DNA of 45,826 nt, taken from contig CASFCH010000022.1 of NCBI GenBank assembly GCA_949293315.1, forward strand, positions 1 to 45,826. The letters are read 5' to 3'. How positions within the stretch are numbered: the first letter of the stretch is position 1; each line of letters begins with the position of its first letter. Of this stretch, positions 16,188 through 23,234 are shown in pieces. The stretch comes from an uncultured Oscillospiraceae bacterium (GTDB taxonomy: Bacteria > Bacillota > Clostridia > Oscillospirales > Acutalibacteraceae). The translations under genes were made by a program, and so were the position numbers. The notes under the pieces were generated by a model that did no database searches, was not told the origin of the DNA, and was given only the letters and a program-made list of their open reading frames with translations.

Positions 16188-16620
16188 CGTCTGTATCCTC
16201 CAGCAGTTTCTTGGCATTCTTGAGTGCGTTGCTGTCCTCATGCGTCTGCGGGTTATTGCTCCAGCCTCTGAAATTGTTCGTCAGGCTGAACATTGCGCCC
16301 CGCGAACCATCACGGTCGTAGAGCCTCGATTCGGCGTATTCCTCGCACCGCGACTTCGCGCGCGTGATCGTGTCTACAAACCGCGGCTTGGCCTGATAAT
16401 TAAGCAGCGCCTGCCGGGTCGTAAACCCCAACGCAAGCGCCAAGCCCGTCACCGTGGGAGGCCGTACATTGATCATTACCGGCTGTCCCCACTTGTCATA
16501 TATCGGCTGTCCGTCATCATCCCGCAGCATCTCACCGGCACAGCGTGCAAAATATGCGTCGATCTTTTCCTGCATCTCCTCTGGCGTTTTGTATGCCGGG
16601 GGACGTCCTGGCTTTTTCAA
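16174..16620 (-). CDS. terS: Terminase small subunit (GP3_package-like)
   Basis: 148 residues starting with TTG at 16620, with AGGTGG at suitable distance. MKKPGRPPAYKTPEEMQEKI followed by PPTVTGLALALGFTTRQALL forms a DNA-binding helix-turn-helix typical of DNA-packaging proteins. The C-terminal MFSLTNNFRGW is usual for this family. It recognises the packaging site and hands DNA to the large subunit. Confidence 0.9.
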   Translation of the reverse strand: MKKPGRPPAYKTPEEMQEKIDAYFARCAGEMLRDDDGQPIYDKWGQPVMINVRPPTVTGLALALGFTTRQALLNYQAKPRFVDTITRAKSRCEEYAESRLYDRDGSRGAMFSLTNNFRGWSNNPQTHEDSNALKNAKKLLEDTDDVID

Positions 16621-16650
16621 CTCATGTCACCACCTCTTTTTTGCAAAATG

Positions 16651-16673
16651 AAAAGCGCCGCTTTCACGGCGCC
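16651..16673 (-). terminator. Possible intrinsic terminator after the two-helix membrane protein gene
   Basis: On the minus strand CGGCGC pairs with GCGCCG around a short loop and is followed by TTTT. The stop codon of the upstream gene is in the loop. The T-run is short, so termination may be partial. Confidence 0.55.
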
Positions 16674-17044
16674 TGTCTCTTTTCAAGAATCTCGTCTATG
16701 ACTTGGATTTTCAAGTATATTTCCGGACTTTTTTCCCGGTACTGTTTCTTCTTTTTTAACTCGAACAACACATTCAGAAAAACTGCCGTCATGGCGAGAA
16801 GAAGCATCATCCAATCTAAAGCATCTTTTTCCATTTGAGCAACTATGGATACAATCAACGCCACAAACGAAACAAATATGGAATACTCACTTCCACTTGA
16901 ATCAATCTTTAACTCCCGCAATTCTTTTTCAGCGAAGAATCTTTCTCTTTTGAGTGCTTCTTCGGCATACGGCTGAAACATTTGCTCAAAAGTCCATTTC
17001 CTCAATACATAATCCTCTTCATCAAATTTTTTATCTTTTCCCAC
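16664..17044 (-). CDS. Two-helix membrane protein, accessory gene next to terminase
   Basis: About 126 residues from GTG 17044, with AAGGGGG upstream. A charged N-terminal part (KFDEEDYVLRKWTFEQMF, then ALKRERFFAEKELRELK) is followed by two membrane segments (YSIFVSFVALIVSIVAQM and WMMLLLAMTAVFLNVLFEL) and a basic tail. I do not recognise a family. The DNA is AT-richer than terminase and the gene is bracketed by hairpin terminators, so it is probably a separately acquired accessory gene. A longer frame reaching 17224 passes through the upstream terminator and is rejected as the start. Confidence 0.7.
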   Translation of the reverse strand: MGKDKKFDEEDYVLRKWTFEQMFQPYAEEALKRERFFAEKELRELKIDSSGSEYSIFVSFVALIVSIVAQMEKDALDWMMLLLAMTAVFLNVLFELKKKKQYREKSPEIYLKIQVIDEILEKRQAP

Positions 17045-17094
17045 GGCGGAGTACCCCCTTTTAAGAGATAACCAACATGGGGACAAATTGTGAC

Positions 17095-17130
17095 AAAAAC
17101 CCCCGCCAGAAATCAACAAAACTGGCGGGG
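17095..17130 (-). terminator. Strong intrinsic terminator after the late regulator gene
   Basis: On the minus strand a perfect 9-bp stem CCCCGCCAG / CTGGCGGGG with a 12-base loop is followed by G and five T. It separates the early operon, ending with the sigma-like gene, from the membrane and terminase genes. The DNA from 17131 to 17313 shows no convincing gene and may hold the late promoter or packaging site; nothing specific is visible. Confidence 0.88.
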
Positions 17131-17313
17131 ATTCTTTGCGCGCACGTTTCTCCGTTGCCCGAATCGTGGGCGGGGTACTTTGTACGGCTCTCTGTGGAGG
17201 ATAAAGAGTAAGCGGATTGATCATGAGCCCCCGGGAAGAACTCTCTTACACTTTCCTCATTTTAAATTTTAACATGTAAAAGGTGGGACAAAACGGACAA
17301 ACCTAAAATTTTT

Positions 17314-17760
17314 TCAAATATTTTTGAGAAAGCGGTTATGAATCTTCCTGATCCCCTCCTGCGTTATCTCATTTTGGAACGCATTGGCGATCTGCTGCCA
17401 GCTCTTGCCCCCCAGATACCGCAGCTCAAAGATCCTGCGCGTCCTGCTGTCGTCAATCGTCATGATCCAGTCCAACACTTGCCCATAAACGCGCACAAGC
17501 TGTAGGCCGTATCGCGTGATCTTACGGTCCAGCGCGTCCAGAGCGTCCCGCAACGGCGCCGCCTCCGGGTCCGTGCGAAAATGCGTCGCGCCGGGGATCG
17601 TCACCGTGTGCATCGTGTAAGGATACTCAGGATATGATCCCCTTACGTGATCGGGCGGCGTGACGTCAAGCAGTTCCTCCAACAGCTCATCGCGCTGCCG
17701 TTTGAGCTCTCTCTGCTCATCCCGCAGGCTCCTGACCTGCATCAGCTCGTGCTTGGTCAT
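17314..17760 (-). CDS. Sigma-70 region 4-like late transcription regulator (ArpU-like position)
   Basis: About 148 residues from ATG 17760, favoured by GAGGGGG six bases upstream; another ATG lies two codons earlier. The N-terminal half is a coiled coil (VRSLRDEQRELKRQRDELLE). The C-terminus has a sigma-region-4-type helix-turn-helix: RRIFELRYLGGKSWQQIANA, then EGIRKIHNRFL. Last in the early operon and just before terminase, it very likely switches on the late genes, as ArpU- and RinA-type proteins do in other Firmicutes phages. Confidence 0.8.
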   Translation of the reverse strand: MTKHELMQVRSLRDEQRELKRQRDELLEELLDVTPPDHVRGSYPEYPYTMHTVTIPGATHFRTDPEAAPLRDALDALDRKITRYGLQLVRVYGQVLDWIMTIDDSRTRRIFELRYLGGKSWQQIANAFQNEITQEGIRKIHNRFLKNI

Positions 17761-18139
17761 TGGCATCCCCCTCTCTGATAATCGTATACATACATCTCGG
17801 CATCATGCAATACCCCTTGCGGCCCGTGTACGTTAAGTATGGACAGCGTATCTTGTCCCCGTCGCAGATCAATGGAGGATCCGGAGGATCAGGGGCGGGG
17901 TCCTCTGCCGTCTCCTCCGGGTCGTCATCCTCATCCTCCTCCGGGTCTGGCTCTGTCCCCCAATCCAGCAACGCGCTCTCCATCAGCACCCGATCCGTAG
18001 GACTTACCTCCCTGCCGCGCTTGTACGCCCGGATCTCGCGATCATCGTACCCAGCCGCCAGCAGCAGCCCGTCCGGGTCTATCCTCTCGGCGATACAGCG
18101 GGAGACAAAATCCTCAAACCAGTTATCTCGCCCTGTCAT
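17717..18139 (-). CDS. Hypothetical phage protein with acidic linker and cysteine cluster
   Basis: 140 residues. The N-terminal part looks helical and HTH-like (VSRCIAERIDPDGLLLAAGY, then REIRAYKRGREVSPTDR). A Pro/Asp/Glu-rich linker follows (about 65-90), then a four-cysteine C-terminal part (CDGDKIRCPYL, GYCMMPRCMY) likely binding zinc. The end overlaps the sigma-like gene by more than 40 bp in another frame, which is long for this tightly packed operon. I do not recognise the family. Confidence 0.65.
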   Translation of the reverse strand: MTGRDNWFEDFVSRCIAERIDPDGLLLAAGYDDREIRAYKRGREVSPTDRVLMESALLDWGTEPDPEEDEDDDPEETAEDPAPDPPDPPLICDGDKIRCPYLTYTGRKGYCMMPRCMYTIIREGDANDQARADAGQEPAG

Positions 18140-18437
18140 GATCTCTCAGCTCAGCAAGCCGATCTTCCAGCCGGTCGATCTTCAACCGGTCGATCTTCAA
18201 CCGGTCGATTTTTTCGATAAGTTCCTCGCCGTAGATCATCTTCATCTGATCGATCATGATCTGCACATCGACGATCTCCTCGCGGATATTGTCGAGCTTA
18301 TCCGCAATATTACCGCCTGGCCGGCGCATCTTGAGCAGTGCCTTAGACAGCTCCGCCATCTCCTCCAGGCACATATCCACCTGCGCGTGCATCCCGTATG
18401 TATCAATTGCCTTCTCCAATATTTCTTTTCTTGTCAT
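18123..18437 (-). CDS. MazG-like nucleotide pyrophosphohydrolase
   Basis: 104 residues from ATG 18437 with GAGGAG upstream. The motifs EEMAELSKALLK and REEIVDVQIMIDQM give the ExxE...ExxD metal-binding set of all-alpha NTP pyrophosphatases (MazG/dUTPase-like). These clean nucleotide pools or lower alarmone levels in phages. The C-terminus contains a tandem KIDRL repeat caused by a 15-bp DNA repeat. Confidence 0.8.
   Translation of the reverse strand: MTRKEILEKAIDTYGMHAQVDMCLEEMAELSKALLKMRRPGGNIADKLDNIREEIVDVQIMIDQMKMIYGEELIEKIDRLKIDRLKIDRLEDRLAELRDHDRAR
18171..18210. repeat. 15-bp tandem repeat in the MazG-like gene
   Basis: The 15-base unit beginning CCGGTCGAT occurs twice exactly (18171-18185, 18186-18200) and then for 9 bases more. 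Each unit encodes the five residues KIDRL. Copy number could change by slippage without breaking the frame. Confidence 0.9.
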
Positions 18438-18439
18438 AG

Positions 18440-18727
18440 CTATTCTCCTCTCGCCTCATAACGGCTGCAAAAATCATCTTGTGTCATATAGACATCATGC
18501 TGGTCACAAAATATATGCGGATAATTGCGATCCTCTGAAATCGGCAAACTATACCGGCATGTCCTGCACCGCCCTTTCAGCTCCTCCGGATCGACGGCGG
18601 GGACGTCAGAAATCATGCTTATAACCACGTCAAAAAGACAAGCGTCCAAAATGGTTTTAGATTTTGCTTTTTGGCCTTGGAATTTTGCGATCGCCGCGCT
18701 CCTGCTGATGATGTCGTTATTGTCCAT
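18440..18727 (-). CDS. Small zinc-binding protein, paralogue of the next gene upstream
   Basis: 95 residues from ATG 18727 with GGAGGG upstream. The N-terminus (MDNNDIISRSAAIAKFQGQK) is of a kind common in clostridial phage early proteins. The C-terminal part has CRTC, then PHIFCDQ and DDFCSRYE, a four-cysteine zinc module. The same module ends the neighbouring protein encoded at 18717-19100. The genes overlap by 11 bp. Confidence 0.75.
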   Translation of the reverse strand: MDNNDIISRSAAIAKFQGQKAKSKTILDACLFDVVISMISDVPAVDPEELKGRCRTCRYSLPISEDRNYPHIFCDQHDVYMTQDDFCSRYEARGE

Positions 18728-19100
18728 GGTTGCCCTCCTCTGGTTCGTATAAACTGCAAAAATCGTCTTTGAGCAGTATGCGCTCAAACTGATCGCAAAA
18801 TATATGCGGATCGCTGGGATGCTCGATATTTTCGCCGGCCCACTTACACGTATCGCACCGTCTGATTGGCGGCGCTACGCGGGTGTTCCAGGCTTTGAGC
18901 GCCCAGTCCACCAGCGGCGTTACAAGTTTTTCCACGGTAATGCAGCAAGATATCGTTTTGATGGTGTAACCATCCAATTCCTGCGTCTTAACAAACGGCT
19001 TTTCGCCGCAAAACGGGCACGGCAGTAATATCCCCTGTCTCGTGCACTCCTCCTGCGCTTCCCGGTCTCCCAGCATGGCGCAGCGTTCAAGGTCTGTCAT
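18717..19100 (-). CDS. Lar-like zinc-ribbon protein with duplicated C-terminal cysteine module
   Basis: 127 residues from ATG 19100, which overlaps the preceding gene's stop (ATGA). The segment LLPCPFCGEKPFV ... CC ... WALKAWNTR matches the restriction-alleviation Lar family of phage zinc ribbons. The C-terminal CDTCKW, DPHIFCDQ and DDFCSLYE repeat the module of the gene downstream. The Lar name reflects the family; an anti-restriction role here is not shown. Confidence 0.75.
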   Translation of the reverse strand: MTDLERCAMLGDREAQEECTRQGILLPCPFCGEKPFVKTQELDGYTIKTISCCITVEKLVTPLVDWALKAWNTRVAPPIRRCDTCKWAGENIEHPSDPHIFCDQFERILLKDDFCSLYEPEEGNHGQ

Positions 19101-19273
19101 GATTTCTCCTCCTCCAATCCCTTGATTAGTTTGTTGTAGCACCCTTGGCATATGTCGATGCGTTGCCACTTTTCAAATATCCCGCACTCGGTCAGAGTTG
19201 GGGTCAGTTTTTTGATTTTGAGATGCTCGCTGGCCTCGTTCTTTCGGCAGATGTCACACACGCATTTGGTCAT
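19097..19273 (-). CDS. 58-residue zinc-binding protein
   Basis: A short gene read directly from the sequence: MTKCVCDICRKNEASEH at the start and RIDICQGCYNKLIKGL near the end. Two CxxC pairs suggest a zinc ribbon. It overlaps both neighbours by 4 bp (ATGA at each end), strong evidence that it is translated as part of the early operon. Function unknown. Confidence 0.7.
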   Translation of the reverse strand: MTKCVCDICRKNEASEHLKIKKLTPTLTECGIFEKWQRIDICQGCYNKLIKGLEEEKS

Positions 19274-19440
19274 TTTTCTTTCGCCTCTTCAAATCTTTGT
19301 CCACACCGGTCACATCTTTTGGGCGGTAATTTTGCCGGAAACTCTCTGTCGCAATACGGACAGACATACGCCAGACTACCATCTATCTTTTTTTGCAACA
19401 TTACAGGGACTGGCTTCTTGTTCAATCGTATTTTTTTCAT
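19270..19440 (-). CDS. 56-residue zinc-ribbon protein
   Basis: A short gene with a basic N-terminus (MKKIRLNKKPVPVMLQKK) and a CPYC ... CDRCGQRF zinc ribbon. It ends with an ATGA overlap to the next gene and follows the 95-residue gene after about 30 bp. Function unknown; the ribbon resembles small phage DNA- or RNA-binding proteins. Confidence 0.7.
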   Translation of the reverse strand: MKKIRLNKKPVPVMLQKKIDGSLAYVCPYCDREFPAKLPPKRCDRCGQRFEEAKEK

Positions 19441-19471
19441 GTCTGCCTCCTTCGGTTAACAGCCGCGTGCT

Positions 19472-19753
19472 CTACCGTCTGCACTGAGGAGGAAAGGGCG
19501 CATATGTCCCACCTGTCCTCACTTGACTTATGATCGGTATCACGTACCGCTCAAACTCTATCCGCTCGCCGTCGCTCAACGGGCACCACGCCGGGATATT
19601 GTGCGCCGCCTTGTAACGCCTGTACAGGTCGTTGATCGATCCCCTGGACCGCAGGATCGGCCTGTGACTGTTGACATTGACCTGATAGCCGTACGGGTTA
19701 TCAATCAGCGTGTACGTGTCGTCACTGGTCCGCTTGGGCTCATCGTATTTCAT
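19472..19753 (-). CDS. Hypothetical phage protein
   Basis: About 93 residues from ATG 19753, overlapping the RusA gene by 14 bp. It reads MKYDEPKRTSDDTYTLIDNP, then SINDLYRRYKAAHNIP and SDGERIEFERYVIPII. I do not recognise the family. Proteins like this often sit beside rusA in Firmicutes phages. Confidence 0.65.
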   Translation of the reverse strand: MKYDEPKRTSDDTYTLIDNPYGYQVNVNSHRPILRSRGSINDLYRRYKAAHNIPAWCPLSDGERIEFERYVIPIISQVRTGGTYAPFPPQCRR

Positions 19754-20141
19754 CGACAAACACGATCACTCCCGGCGTATCGTTGTAAAATTTGGCGACA
19801 TGCATCTCAACCACCTGTTTATCGTCGTGATAGGCGATCCCGTTAAGTGCGTCCAGGATGATCTTTGCAATGTTATCTGCATCCGGCTTTTTCAACGGGC
19901 GCATGATTCTCTCGATCATCTTGAGACGGGCGGTTTTTCCCGTCTTTTTCGGGATCGCATAATTCGCGCAGATTTCAATCTGCACTGCCCCGTCAAACGG
20001 GCGCTGTATTTTGGGCCGGGCGGCCATCTGCACCACCTGCTCATAATAGCGTGTCTTCTCCGGCGTGTAAGCGTGTCCTGCACGTGTAAACTTCGGGCGT
20101 CCCTTTCCGACCGGTTCCCCCGGTACCGTAAAGCTCACCAT
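19740..20141 (-). CDS. rusA: RusA-type Holliday junction resolvase
   Basis: 133 residues from ATG 20141, which overlaps the helicase stop (TAATG). The N-terminus VPGEPVGKGRPKF and the motif KPDADNIAKIILDALNG with D87, D89 and D97, then YHDDKQV with D106-D107, carry the catalytic acidic residues of RusA. It resolves four-way DNA junctions and branched replication intermediates before packaging. Confidence 0.93.
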   Translation of the reverse strand: MVSFTVPGEPVGKGRPKFTRAGHAYTPEKTRYYEQVVQMAARPKIQRPFDGAVQIEICANYAIPKKTGKTARLKMIERIMRPLKKPDADNIAKIILDALNGIAYHDDKQVVEMHVAKFYNDTPGVIVFVDEIR

Positions 20142-21379
20142 TATCGATTCCTCCTGCACACAGGCGGCGGATCAATGTTCGTAATTTCGGAAAACCGCTG
20201 ATGATCCCCGTCAAAGTGCAGATCAATAGATCCCAGTCGGCCCTCCTTGTTTTTGGCAACTGCCAGCTTGCGACGGTCCTCGTCCAGATTATCCAGCAAC
20301 AGAATTACATCCGCGTCCTGCTCGATCTGGCCGGAATCACGCAGGCTTGTCACATCCGCCTTTTCTTTCCCCTGCCGGGAGAGCTGCGAGAGGGCGGCCA
20401 CCGCTATATTCTGCCGCTGTGCCATCGTGTGCAGATCCATGCTGATGTTCGTCACCCGTTCGTACAAGTCTTTCCCGCGGCCTTTGACAAGACCGAGGTA
20501 ATCAATGAACACGACCTCTGCCCCGCGCGCCATCGCCGTTGCCTGGATCTGATCCACTGTCCATCCCGCCGCAGAAATCACCTGCAATTTTAACTTGCAA
20601 AAGTCCGATTCATCCGCCAACCGATGCCAATCAGCTGCGGTCATGCTCTGCTGTTTGATCGCTGTCAGGCTCAATCCTGCATAACAGGCCAGCAGGCGGT
20701 GGTACAGTTTGTCCGGCTTCGTCTCCAGGGAGAAGTACACAACGTTGTACGTACGCGCCATGTTCAGCGCGATTTGGAGCGTCAGCGCCGTCTTTCCTGC
20801 GGAGGGCCGCCCACCGATTACCACATAATCCCCCCGGCTGATGTATGTATACCCATCCAGACGGGCAAATCCGGTCTTGATGTATTCCTTCGGTTGCTGC
20901 ATCTCCGCATAAAAGTTGAGATACCCCTCCTCTGCCGTGACAGCCTCGATCTCGTTTTGCTCTGTAAGCGTCCGCAGTACGTCCGCCGCCCTCTCCCGGC
21001 TTGCACCAATATCCAGGCTGTACACGCTCTCCAACAGTTCATTGGCCTGCCGCTCCGCACGGATCAGTGTGGATGTATCTTTTACGAGGCGGATATATTC
21101 CGCATAATTCGCCAGCGTAACTGCCGCCGCATCCGCCTCCAAGCACACTTTCTTGCAGGTATCGCGGTCCATGTGTGCCTCGTTAAGCACCACCAACGGA
21201 TCAATGACATTTCCCTTACGGTACACACGCACACAGGCCTCGTACAATTCCCGTGTAAGCGCATTTTGGAAATCTTCCGGCCTCAGCTCTACCATCACCT
21301 GTACAAGCGTATTGTCCGGATCCTTCAAAATCCCTCCGATTACGGCAAGCTCCGCCTGGTCATTTTCCTCTACGATCAT
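20141..21379 (-). CDS. dnaB: DnaB-like replicative helicase
   Basis: 412 residues from ATG 21379 (MIVEENDQAELAVIGGILKD) with GGAGG upstream and an ATGA overlap with the previous gene. The N-terminal DnaB domain is followed by the RecA-like ATPase with Walker A GGRPSAGKT, Walker B VVFIDYLGLV, and the LSQLSRQ and LRDSGQIEQDADVILLL motifs. It is the phage replicative helicase, probably loaded with help from the upstream DUF6291-like protein. Confidence 0.93.
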   Translation of the reverse strand: MIVEENDQAELAVIGGILKDPDNTLVQVMVELRPEDFQNALTRELYEACVRVYRKGNVIDPLVVLNEAHMDRDTCKKVCLEADAAAVTLANYAEYIRLVKDTSTLIRAERQANELLESVYSLDIGASRERAADVLRTLTEQNEIEAVTAEEGYLNFYAEMQQPKEYIKTGFARLDGYTYISRGDYVVIGGRPSAGKTALTLQIALNMARTYNVVYFSLETKPDKLYHRLLACYAGLSLTAIKQQSMTAADWHRLADESDFCKLKLQVISAAGWTVDQIQATAMARGAEVVFIDYLGLVKGRGKDLYERVTNISMDLHTMAQRQNIAVAALSQLSRQGKEKADVTSLRDSGQIEQDADVILLLDNLDEDRRKLAVAKNKEGRLGSIDLHFDGDHQRFSEITNIDPPPVCRRNR

Positions 21380-21960
21380 TCGCCTAACCTCCTGTCCCAT
21401 ATGCTGTTATCCGATGTCCGCTTATCCCGCAAAGGGAACACGCCCTTCCAGCCATTCAGCTGCGATTGCCGCAGGATTTCTATCTGCTCCTGCTCATCCG
21501 CTGATAAACTGCGCAGTTTTTTCCGCATCAGGTCAACGGCGTGTTCTGTCATCGGGGCACGGATCTTTTTTCGGTACTCGATAAAATTCTGAATTTCCCC
21601 CTCCAAGGGGGTAAGGGGGTTATTATTCTCCTTTTCCTTTGCCTTCTCCTTTTCTTTGGTTTTTTTGGGTTTTTCTGAAAAGGCTTGGGTTTTCTGGGTT
21701 TCTGTGGGTTTTGATGGTCTGCCGCCTTTTCGGCCATTTTGTGACTGTTTTTCGAAAAAGGCCCTATACCGTTCTTGGTCCCTATCTATTTGCGATCTCA
21801 TACCGGGGAATACAAAGCGTTCGTTTCCCGAGAGCTGCGGGGCTGCGCCCGTTTTGCTGTAAATGAGCAAAGCCGTGAACAGCCTCCCACGCTCGGCGTC
21901 GCTAAGTCCTTCCATCGCTTCAAGCGCACTATGATAGGCACAAAAGTATTCTCGCGCCAT
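21376..21960 (-). CDS. DUF6291-like phage replication protein
   Basis: 194 residues. The N-terminal ~70 residues (YFCAYHSALEAMEGLSDAER, then LFTALLIYSKTG) match the DUF6291 type seen beside phage helicases. A Lys/Glu-rich linker (about 80-112) follows, then a C-terminal helical part (IQNFIEYRKKIRAPMTEHAV, LNGWKGVFPL) like those of phage replisome organisers. It probably binds the origin and/or recruits the helicase. It is coupled to dnaB. Confidence 0.8.
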   Translation of the reverse strand: MAREYFCAYHSALEAMEGLSDAERGRLFTALLIYSKTGAAPQLSGNERFVFPGMRSQIDRDQERYRAFFEKQSQNGRKGGRPSKPTETQKTQAFSEKPKKTKEKEKAKEKENNNPLTPLEGEIQNFIEYRKKIRAPMTEHAVDLMRKKLRSLSADEQEQIEILRQSQLNGWKGVFPLRDKRTSDNSIWDRRLGE

Positions 21961-21972
21961 ATTCCGCCTCCG

Positions 21973-22392
21973 TTAAAAAGGGAGATCATCGTCATCCGGC
22001 AGGTCCTCAAAATCATCATTTGTGTCCACGTCCAGCGGATTAGATGTCTCCTGATTCCGGGTGCCGCTCTCCGCCTTCGAGCCGCAGAAGCTCACCTGAT
22101 TGGCTACGACTTCAACGGCCACGCGGTTGTTGCCGTTCTTGTCCTGATATTTCCGGGTCTGGATCGAGCCCTCAACGGCGATCATGGAACCCTTGTGGAA
22201 ATAGCGGGTGACAAATTCGGCCGTCTGGCGCCATGCGACCACATTGATAAAATCCGTCTGCCTCTCCTGCCCCTTGGGGGCGTAGTTGCGCTCCACCGCA
22301 ACGGAAAAGGATGTGACGCTTGTCCCGTTCGGAGTGGTTTTAAGCTCTGGGGCCGCCGTCAGGCGTCCCATCAGTACAACATTGTTGATCAT
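21973..22392 (-). CDS. ssb: Single-stranded DNA-binding protein
   Basis: 139 residues from ATG 22392 with GGAGG upstream; the longer upstream frame is not real. MINNVVLMGRLTAAPELKTT, FSVAVERNY, TDFINVVAWRQTAEFV and GSMIAVEGSIQTRKYQDKNG are the OB-fold hallmarks of bacterial SSB, and the acidic tail ends DDDDLPF, the partner-binding tip. It coats ssDNA during replication and recombination. Confidence 0.97.
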   Translation of the reverse strand: MINNVVLMGRLTAAPELKTTPNGTSVTSFSVAVERNYAPKGQERQTDFINVVAWRQTAEFVTRYFHKGSMIAVEGSIQTRKYQDKNGNNRVAVEVVANQVSFCGSKAESGTRNQETSNPLDVDTNDDFEDLPDDDDLPF

Positions 22393-22402
22393 GATTTGCC
22401 TC

Positions 22403-22699
22403 CTATATGTAATTTTTGCCAAACAGACGGATAAAGTCATCCGTCGTCCACTTGTACGCATCCATGGCGGCACGCTGGGCGATCCGCTGCACGTACAGCA
22501 TGGATGCGTGGTCCTGGTGGACAGCACGGCGGCCAAAGATGTGACACCGGTTGTGATGCAGCAGGACCTTCAGGCCGTACCGTTCACTCTTTTGACGGTT
22601 GGCTCCGCCAAAGCAATGGTGCCAGTCCAGCGGATCCCCGTTGGCAGGGAGCCCGCACAGGAAGCACCGGTCAGGATCCGTTTGGATGATGCTCTGCAT
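22403..22699 (-). CDS. HNH-like zinc protein
   Basis: 98 residues. CFLCG at 12-16, the DWHHCFGGANRQKSERYGLK motif and HHNRCH form a His/Cys cluster like that of phage HNH-type or recombination-associated zinc proteins. The C-terminus (AYKWTTDDFIRLFGKNYI) is typical. It overlaps the upstream gene by 29 bp. Whether it cuts DNA is unclear. Confidence 0.7.
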   Translation of the reverse strand: MQSIIQTDPDRCFLCGLPANGDPLDWHHCFGGANRQKSERYGLKVLLHHNRCHIFGRRAVHQDHASMLYVQRIAQRAAMDAYKWTTDDFIRLFGKNYI

Positions 22700-23234
22700 C
22701 CTGCCACCTCGCTTTCATAATTTCGATCTCATTCGGGGTCATCGTCTCAATGCCCTGATCCTTACAGTCCTGCACAATCAGGTCGATCAGTTGTGACATC
22801 TGCTTAGTGTTGTAAGTGGATGATCCGTAGTAGCAGCACAAATTGGTATACCCCGGAAGTTTGCTGTCTCCAAGGCTGTCACAGATCCATCCCAGTCCGT
22901 GGAGCTGCCATGCTCGGCGGAATGTCTCTACGGCATCGTTACGCATTGGCAGGATCTCAAAATTGTCACCGATCTCCCGGATGTACTGCCTGTACACCTC
23001 TGTGGTCGTTGTCCCCAGCTTGGCGGCCAATTTACCCGCCAGCACCCAAAAGTATGCGTTGGCGTCCAGAGAGCGCTTTTTGCGCCATTTCTTTGCCGTG
23101 ATACTGAGCTTGGTGTCTTTCAGCTCGTCATACCCGTCTATCACTGCCTGACGGTCATTGACTGTAAATGTGATCGTTGTCTCCTTCGTCAGCACATCCA
23201 TATTGACCGAGGAGATTTCACCGGTGAACTCCAT
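22671..23234 (-). CDS. Phage recombination-associated protein (possibly NinB-like)
   Basis: 187 residues from ATG 23234, overlapping the upstream stop. The segment KKWRKKRSLDANAYFWVLAG, then KLGTTTTEVYRQYIREIG, recalls NinB/Orf-type proteins that bind ssDNA during phage recombination. The rest (GYTNLCCYYGSSTYNTKQMS) is shared with early proteins of clostridial phages. Its place between the YqaJ nuclease and SSB supports a recombination role. The family name is tentative. Confidence 0.6.
   Translation of the reverse strand: MEFTGEISSVNMDVLTKETTITFTVNDRQAVIDGYDELKDTKLSITAKKWRKKRSLDANAYFWVLAGKLAAKLGTTTTEVYRQYIREIGDNFEILPMRNDAVETFRRAWQLHGLGWICDSLGDSKLPGYTNLCCYYGSSTYNTKQMSQLIDLIVQDCKDQGIETMTPNEIEIMKARWQDAEHHPNGS

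Noticed and set aside
17045-17224. Upstream extension of the two-helix membrane protein to 186 codons
   Set aside because: The extension passes through a perfect terminator hairpin and does not look like protein; GTG 17044 with AAGGGGG is the better start.
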